A stretch of 64,000 bases of DNA, taken from the NCBI GenBank assembly GCA_017893485.1, contig CM030362.1:30670089-30734088 (forward strand), given 5' to 3'. Below are positions 59,677 to 64,000 of the stretch, piece after piece. The notes under the pieces were generated by a model. That model worked only from the letters and a program-made list of their open reading frames with translations. It ran no database searches and was not told where the DNA came from. Within the stretch, counting starts at the first letter, position 1. The number at the start of each line of letters is the position of its first letter. The stretch is from Hemerocallis citrina. Lineage: Eukaryota > Streptophyta > Magnoliopsida > Asparagales > Asphodelaceae. A program made the position numbers and the translations under genes.

Positions 59677-62600
59677 TGTAACTCCTGTTTCCGATTGTAC
59701 GGATTATTTCTCTTGTATTCTAATGGTATTTTTCCTTCCTAATTTATTGTGTTGTGGGTCTTTGTCCTATTGTGGGCTTTCTGTTTCCATTTGTTTTCTT
59801 GTATTATTATTGTTGGCCCATCCTCATGCAAGCCTAAAAACCTAGTCTACCCAAACCCACATTTCCCTAACTAATAACCCAGATCTTCGCTACCCTACTC
59901 CCCGTATCTCTAACTCCCCATGATTTCCTCCTTATTTTATTATATTAAACTCCTCCCCCACTCTCCCACAAATCAGAACCACTAAAACTAACTCTTTCTC
60001 AACTCCTAATCCCCACTACTGCACAACCCTAACCCTACCCCCACGTCTACTGTACAACCATCCCCCTTCAATCTCCCGCTCATTCCTTCCTTCTCCAATT
60101 CGCCTTCACCAAAACCGAACCCACTTCGCTTCCCCATCGCCAGCTTCCAACCACCATTCCCATCTCCATTCTCCCTTCCCCATCGCCAGCTTCAACCGCC
60201 ACCACCTCCTTTGATGTCGCCCAAGCCTCGTTCGAACCCATCTTCATCGAAACTCATCTCCACTGAAACCCATCACTTGTTGCCGCCTCGTCTTCGCCCT
60301 CGCCATGCACCCCCTCACATCCACCACAGACCCCTTCACCCTCGTCTTCACCGTCGTCGAGCACCAATCACGCTCCTTCTCCGCTCCTCTGTTTCGAGCG
60401 CAAAACAGAGCTTCGCCGACGTCGGAGATTCTCACTCTTGTGGCTGCATCGCTTCCTGACCAACGCCGCCGCCAGTGTCGCCTGCCCCAGTTGCTGCCAG
60501 CCACCCCGAGCGCCGTTGCCTGTCGCCGCTGCAATCGCCATTCCCTCACCCACTATCTCTCTCTCAGCCGAATTGAGGAATTTGAAGATGAAGAGTGATC
60601 GGTTGATTTGGCTGTGTGGTGATGTGTGCACAGCGGATCTGATTCCGCTGTTTGGTGTTCGGGTCAGATCCGGTGTGTAGGAGAGGTCCTTTTGGTGGGA
60701 TTTGGTGTTTTCGTGTTCGGCTGCATCAACAGGTTCGCGTTTGTCGTTTGGATCCGATCCAGTGTGGGATCTCACATAGTTACTGTTGTTGTTACTTGGT
60801 TGCTTGGGTTTTCTTCGCACGATCTTCGCACGTGCTTTTGGGATTGCTCCCGGGGATACTGATCCCGTTATTCCTTATTCGTGTTTGGATCATTGATAAA
60901 AAGGCAAGTCCACTTGAACTCAATTAATTATTTTAGTTCAAGATTTTTGACCTCTTATGCAAGTAGTTCCACTTCAATTATCATTAAATTTGTCTTGTGT
61001 CCTTTCCGTTGGGAGCGTCGAGAGTTTACACGAGCTAACTCGACATACTCTTGACATCTTATTACTATTCATTGACTCAGACCCAAGCCTAAACACATAC
61101 TTGACATGAATAAAATGAATAGAACTTGTATATGAGGAAAATACATCGTGATCAAATACATGTTGATTAATTGAGATATTGTGACTTGAACTTGACATGA
61201 TAAATTTGACTTGTACACTGAAAAATTCCTCCTACTTGCTGTACATTGGTGTTAACACATTTCATGATACAATAGCATGTTAATTACCCACCTTGATGAA
61301 CATATATGTGATAGTTTTTTTATGAATTCCTGCTGCCTGTACTGTTTTGCACAGAGGTTTCGACCCTGTTAACTTGAGAATTAACACAACTAATACAAAA
61401 GAGAGTGTTAGACTACTGAGTCTAGTTTCCAACCCAAGTGACGGATCCTGATTCCGAGTCACGAGCCGTGAGATATCACATTTTTAGTCTCTGTTGGTCT
61501 GCGATTTTCAGACTGCAGAATTAATGCAACATCGACACATTTATTAGTGAAACACCATGTTAATAATACTAAAATGCCATGAAAATCTCCAGGAACTTTA
61601 TATACATGCTTAGGGTTCATCTCTAAATTTTGTAGATTTTTACGGTGTATTTATACCATGTTTCCACCCATTAGATGTTGACATCTAGTTGCTGCCAGAA
61701 CAGCTAAACTGCAAAGAATAGGGTGTTTAACCTAGCTACAGTCAAAATTAGCAGAAAGTTACTGAATATAAGTTGTAGCCCTAAGTGTCTAGTTGTCAAT
61801 AACATCCTGGAACTTTAAATTCTGAATTGTAGCCTAGGAGTTATCGCTATTTTAGTGTTACTGTGTCGGCTGTTTCAGATTTGCTACTTCATGTTATTAT
61901 TGTGCAATGCATCGTATTGCTGCATTATTATCATCCCCTTGACATTCTTATAACCACTTGCATGTACATGTATGACGTAATAATAAAATACTAAATAAGC
62001 CGGGGTTTCTAAGGGTTGACCTAGTAATGGATGGTCTCAGAAAATGTACTCGGTAGGGCCGTCTTGTTACATAGAAACTTGACATGGAAGGTAGAGAATT
62101 ACTTGTGAAGACGTGAACTTGTTATCTTTTTATCCTGTTATCTTGTTATCTTGTTATCGTGATACACCGAGTACACACTCTGTAGATCCCACCACGAAGT
62201 CTAAAACGAACACTGTTTTGCATGCACCGAACATGTGGTATGGGACGCAATAGTACGTGCACTAGATAGGAAAACAACATGCTAATAGACCTAGTTGGTA
62301 TGTACATACTTGAGTATGACCATTGTTTACTAGTACCATTACTGTCCTTGTAATTTGATCTTGATTCATATTCCTACATGTACCTTACTCCTTTACTCTC
62401 TGTTTTTCACTACTTACTGTCCGTACTTGCTCTAAGGACATTTCTTTTTCTCCTCTAGTTAAACCAGCTACAGGTGAGCCAGGGGATTTGCCAGAATGTA
62501 TTGGCGAGCAGTATTTCTAGGTTGGAGCAGGAGCTGCATAAAAATAAACTATTTCTTTCCATGTTTTCTTCATCTTATTGCAATTCATTTGATTAAACTT

Positions 62601-62840
62601 GTATCCCGGGCTTTTGACCCGTAACTGCTATTTGTTTTCTCAGTATTAGTTATTATGTTGGACTATTAAATTCTTAAATTTGGTTATTGTTTATGTGATG
62701 ATATTATCTGCGTGGTTGTGATTAATCTTTTTGCGTATTGTTGAGTTAAGACTGGTACAGCTTATAAATGATGTTAATATCATTCGCTGGGCCTTCGTCA
62801 TGGGCTCGTATTCCTATATTTTGGAAAGCGGGGCGTGACA
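59677..62840 (+). mobile_element. Solo LTR, family A (copy A3), plus strand
   Basis: TGTAACTCCTGTTTCC at 59677 to GGAAAGCGGGGCGTGACA at 62840, 3,164 bp, with exact AAATT duplications at 59672-59676 and 62841-62845. Segments match A2 in order: GCTCCCGGGGATACTGATCC, GTAGATCCCACCACGAAGTC, CATGTGGTATGGGACGCA, TTTTGACCCGTAACTG and TCATTCGCTGGGCC. Pro/Arg/Ser-rich open frames at 60200-60900 are GC-rich leader sequence, as in A2, not genes. Confidence 0.9.
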
Positions 62841-62845
62841 AAATT

Positions 62846-62997
62846 TGACTGTTGATTAGAATCATAAATCTTAAAAAGATGAATTTTTAACATACCGTAG
62901 CTTGTGAGTTGCCAAAACTCCGATGTTCATTGACTTCAAGTGACTCAAAATCCATTTGATTAGATTCTTCTTGAATTCTCATTGCCTCTTCTTCCAT
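62846..62997 (-). CDS. Possible 5' exon of an unidentified gene (62997-62896, minus)
   Basis: On the minus strand an ATG at 62997 opens 34 codons, MEEEAMRIQEESNQMDFESL and EVNEHRSFGNSQAT, that end exactly at a good donor (GTATG, 62895-62891). The downstream DNA is occupied by solo LTR A3, so the next exon would lie beyond an intron of at least 3 kb or has been lost. No domain is recognised. The acidic start could fit several plant families. A hAT MITE lies directly upstream in the presumed leader. Confidence 0.3.
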
Positions 62998-63003
62998 TAG
63001 AGA

Positions 63004-63307
63004 TAGGGCTGCAAACGAATCGAGCTATTCGCGAGCTATTCGGCTCGAGCTCGGTCAAAGCTCGGCTCGAATCGAGCTCGAGCTGACTCGAGCTCAAAAC
63101 CGAGCTCGTTTCGTACACGAGCCGAGCTCGAGCTTGATTTTTTTTTAAGGCTAATCTTGCGAGCTATTCGGCTCGAATATGGTCAAAGCTCGGTCAAAGC
63201 TCGGCTCGAACCGAGCTCGAGCTCAAAATTGAGTTCGTTTCGTAAACGAGCCGAGCTCGAGCCTGAAGGTATTCGGCTCGGCTCGGCTCGGCTCGATTGC
63301 AGCCCTA
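63004..63307. mobile_element. hAT-type MITE rich in GAGCTCGGCTCGA units
   Basis: Inverted ends TAGGGCTGCAAACG and ATTGCAGCCCTA, with exact 8 bp duplications ATTAGAGA at 62996-63003 and 63308-63315. The interior consists of inverted CGAGCTCGAGC and CGGCTCGA units. 304 bp, noncoding. The TAGGGCTGCAA end is common to hAT MITEs across plants. Confidence 0.92.
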
Positions 63308-63315
63308 ATTAGAGA

Positions 63316-63610
63316 GTTGCATGAAGATGAAGAGTCCAAGTGATTTGAAAAAACAATAGGGGGAGAAAGATGGGGAAAAAATTTGGGGTGAATGGATGAG
63401 AATTGTTAGTTTTGGATGGGGGAAGCGGATGGGGGGAGCGGAACCAAGAAATTGGGAAGGAAGGTGGGGTGAGCAAACAATTTACCCTCCACGACTTAAA
63501 AAGGATATGTCTAGGAATTTTAATTTATAAAGGGCAACTTAAGAATGGGAGGTGAGCTAGAAAACGAGGGGTGAATACCATGACTCTTTTTAAAAGTAAA
63601 TGTGAAGACT
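63316..63610. other. Purine-rich intergenic stretch
   Basis: GGGGAGAAAGATGGGG-type sequence on the + strand. On the minus strand it could be a pyrimidine-rich 5' UTR or promoter for the candidate exon at 62997. No gene. Confidence 0.35.
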
Positions 63611-63691
63611 ATAATGGGAGAGTTGGAGTTGCATGTGCGTTGCACGTAAGTAGGTAGATTTACAACTCCAACTCTTCCATTATAATAGTTA
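63611..63691. repeat. Short inverted repeat with Helitron-like hairpin
   Basis: TATAATGGGAGAGTTGGAGT pairs with ACTCCAACTCTTCCATTATA around GCATGTGCGTTGCACGTAAG. It looks like head-to-head ends of the small Helitron family. Confidence 0.55.
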
Positions 63692-63923
63692 CTAGTATTG
63701 TACGTGCGGTGCACGTTTAAAAAAAGTAAAGTCATCAAAATTAAATGAATATATATTGATTAAGAAAAAAAAAGATTATATTTGAATGTTTTGATTTGGG
63801 CTACACATTTATATTTGTTGGATACTTGGATATAGTTTGAACGTGTATTATACGTGTTTTTATAGTTACTAAGTTAGGATTTATTTGTTACAAACCCCAA
63901 CTCTCCCATTAAAATAGTAGAGA
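63692..63923 (-). mobile_element. Small non-autonomous Helitron
   Basis: On the minus strand it begins TCTCTACTATTTTAATGGGA and ends in CTAG, preceded by the hairpin ACGTGCACCGCACGTAC. It lies between A and T. 232 bp. Confidence 0.7.
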
Positions 63924-63940
63924 TTATATATTATATTATG

Positions 63941-63961
63941 GATAGATAGATAGATAGATAA
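63941..63961. repeat. (GATA)n microsatellite
   Basis: About five GATA units. Confidence 0.9.
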
Positions 63962-64000
63962 TAATTTACACGTGTGATGCGACATTTAATATATTAAAAG

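Overview
This 64 kb window is nuclear plant DNA, from an angiosperm and probably a eudicot. It is AT-rich, intron-containing and built almost wholly from nested transposable elements. I see no bacterial, organellar or viral gene set. The only clearly intact host gene is a 60S ribosomal protein L38 (eL38) gene at 32841-36753, with three exons, telo-box promoter motifs and a 3.4 kb second intron that has taken in two MITEs.

Layout. 1-700: a reverse-oriented remnant of the Ty1/copia family that also lies at 56-59 kb. 1.2-2.9 kb: four foldback elements, each bracketed by (TA)n tracts. 2.9-6.8 kb and 29.5-32.4 kb: AT-rich sequence marked by a recurring CGTTATTGACGATAACG-type palindrome. 6.8-17.3 kb: a PIF/Harbinger-type MITE split by two solo LTRs of one family in opposite orientations, one of which is split by a solo LTR of a second family. 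17.5-21.0 kb: another LTR of that second family. 21.36-29.49 kb: a very young Ty3/gypsy element, probably of the Tat type, with only 3 differences between its two 660 bp LTRs. It has a frame-broken gag, no pol, and long tandem repeats. 37.8-41.7 kb: MITEs of several superfamilies and a small Helitron. 42.0-54.4 kb: a long LINE with a 15 bp target duplication. 54.4-64 kb: a MITE fragment, a short non-autonomous copia element, a third solo LTR, a hAT MITE and a Helitron.

The most notable object is a 5,961 bp CACTA transposon at 43980-49940, inserted in the LINE. It has matching terminal inverted repeats, a 3 bp target duplication and CACTA-like subterminal repeats, but no visible transposase. 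It carries pieces of at least four unrelated host genes, all on the + strand and with introns retained: the 5' end of an LRR receptor-like kinase, one exon of a GCN20-type ABCF protein, about three quarters of a TauE/SafE transporter gene, and two exons of UDP-GlcNAc:dolichyl-phosphate GlcNAc-1-phosphotransferase (ALG7/DPAGT1). A fifth exon-like piece is unidentified. The LRR and ABCF exons are in compatible phase, so splicing would make an in-frame chimera.

Target-site duplications read by eye give the order of insertion: LINE, then CACTA and a solo copia LTR within it; and PIF MITE, then two solo LTRs, then a solo LTR inside one of them. A second pattern crosses elements: dense clusters of the GTCGAC palindrome in the LTRs of three otherwise unrelated retrotransposon families. 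Everything here comes from reading the sequence; no alignment or database search was run.
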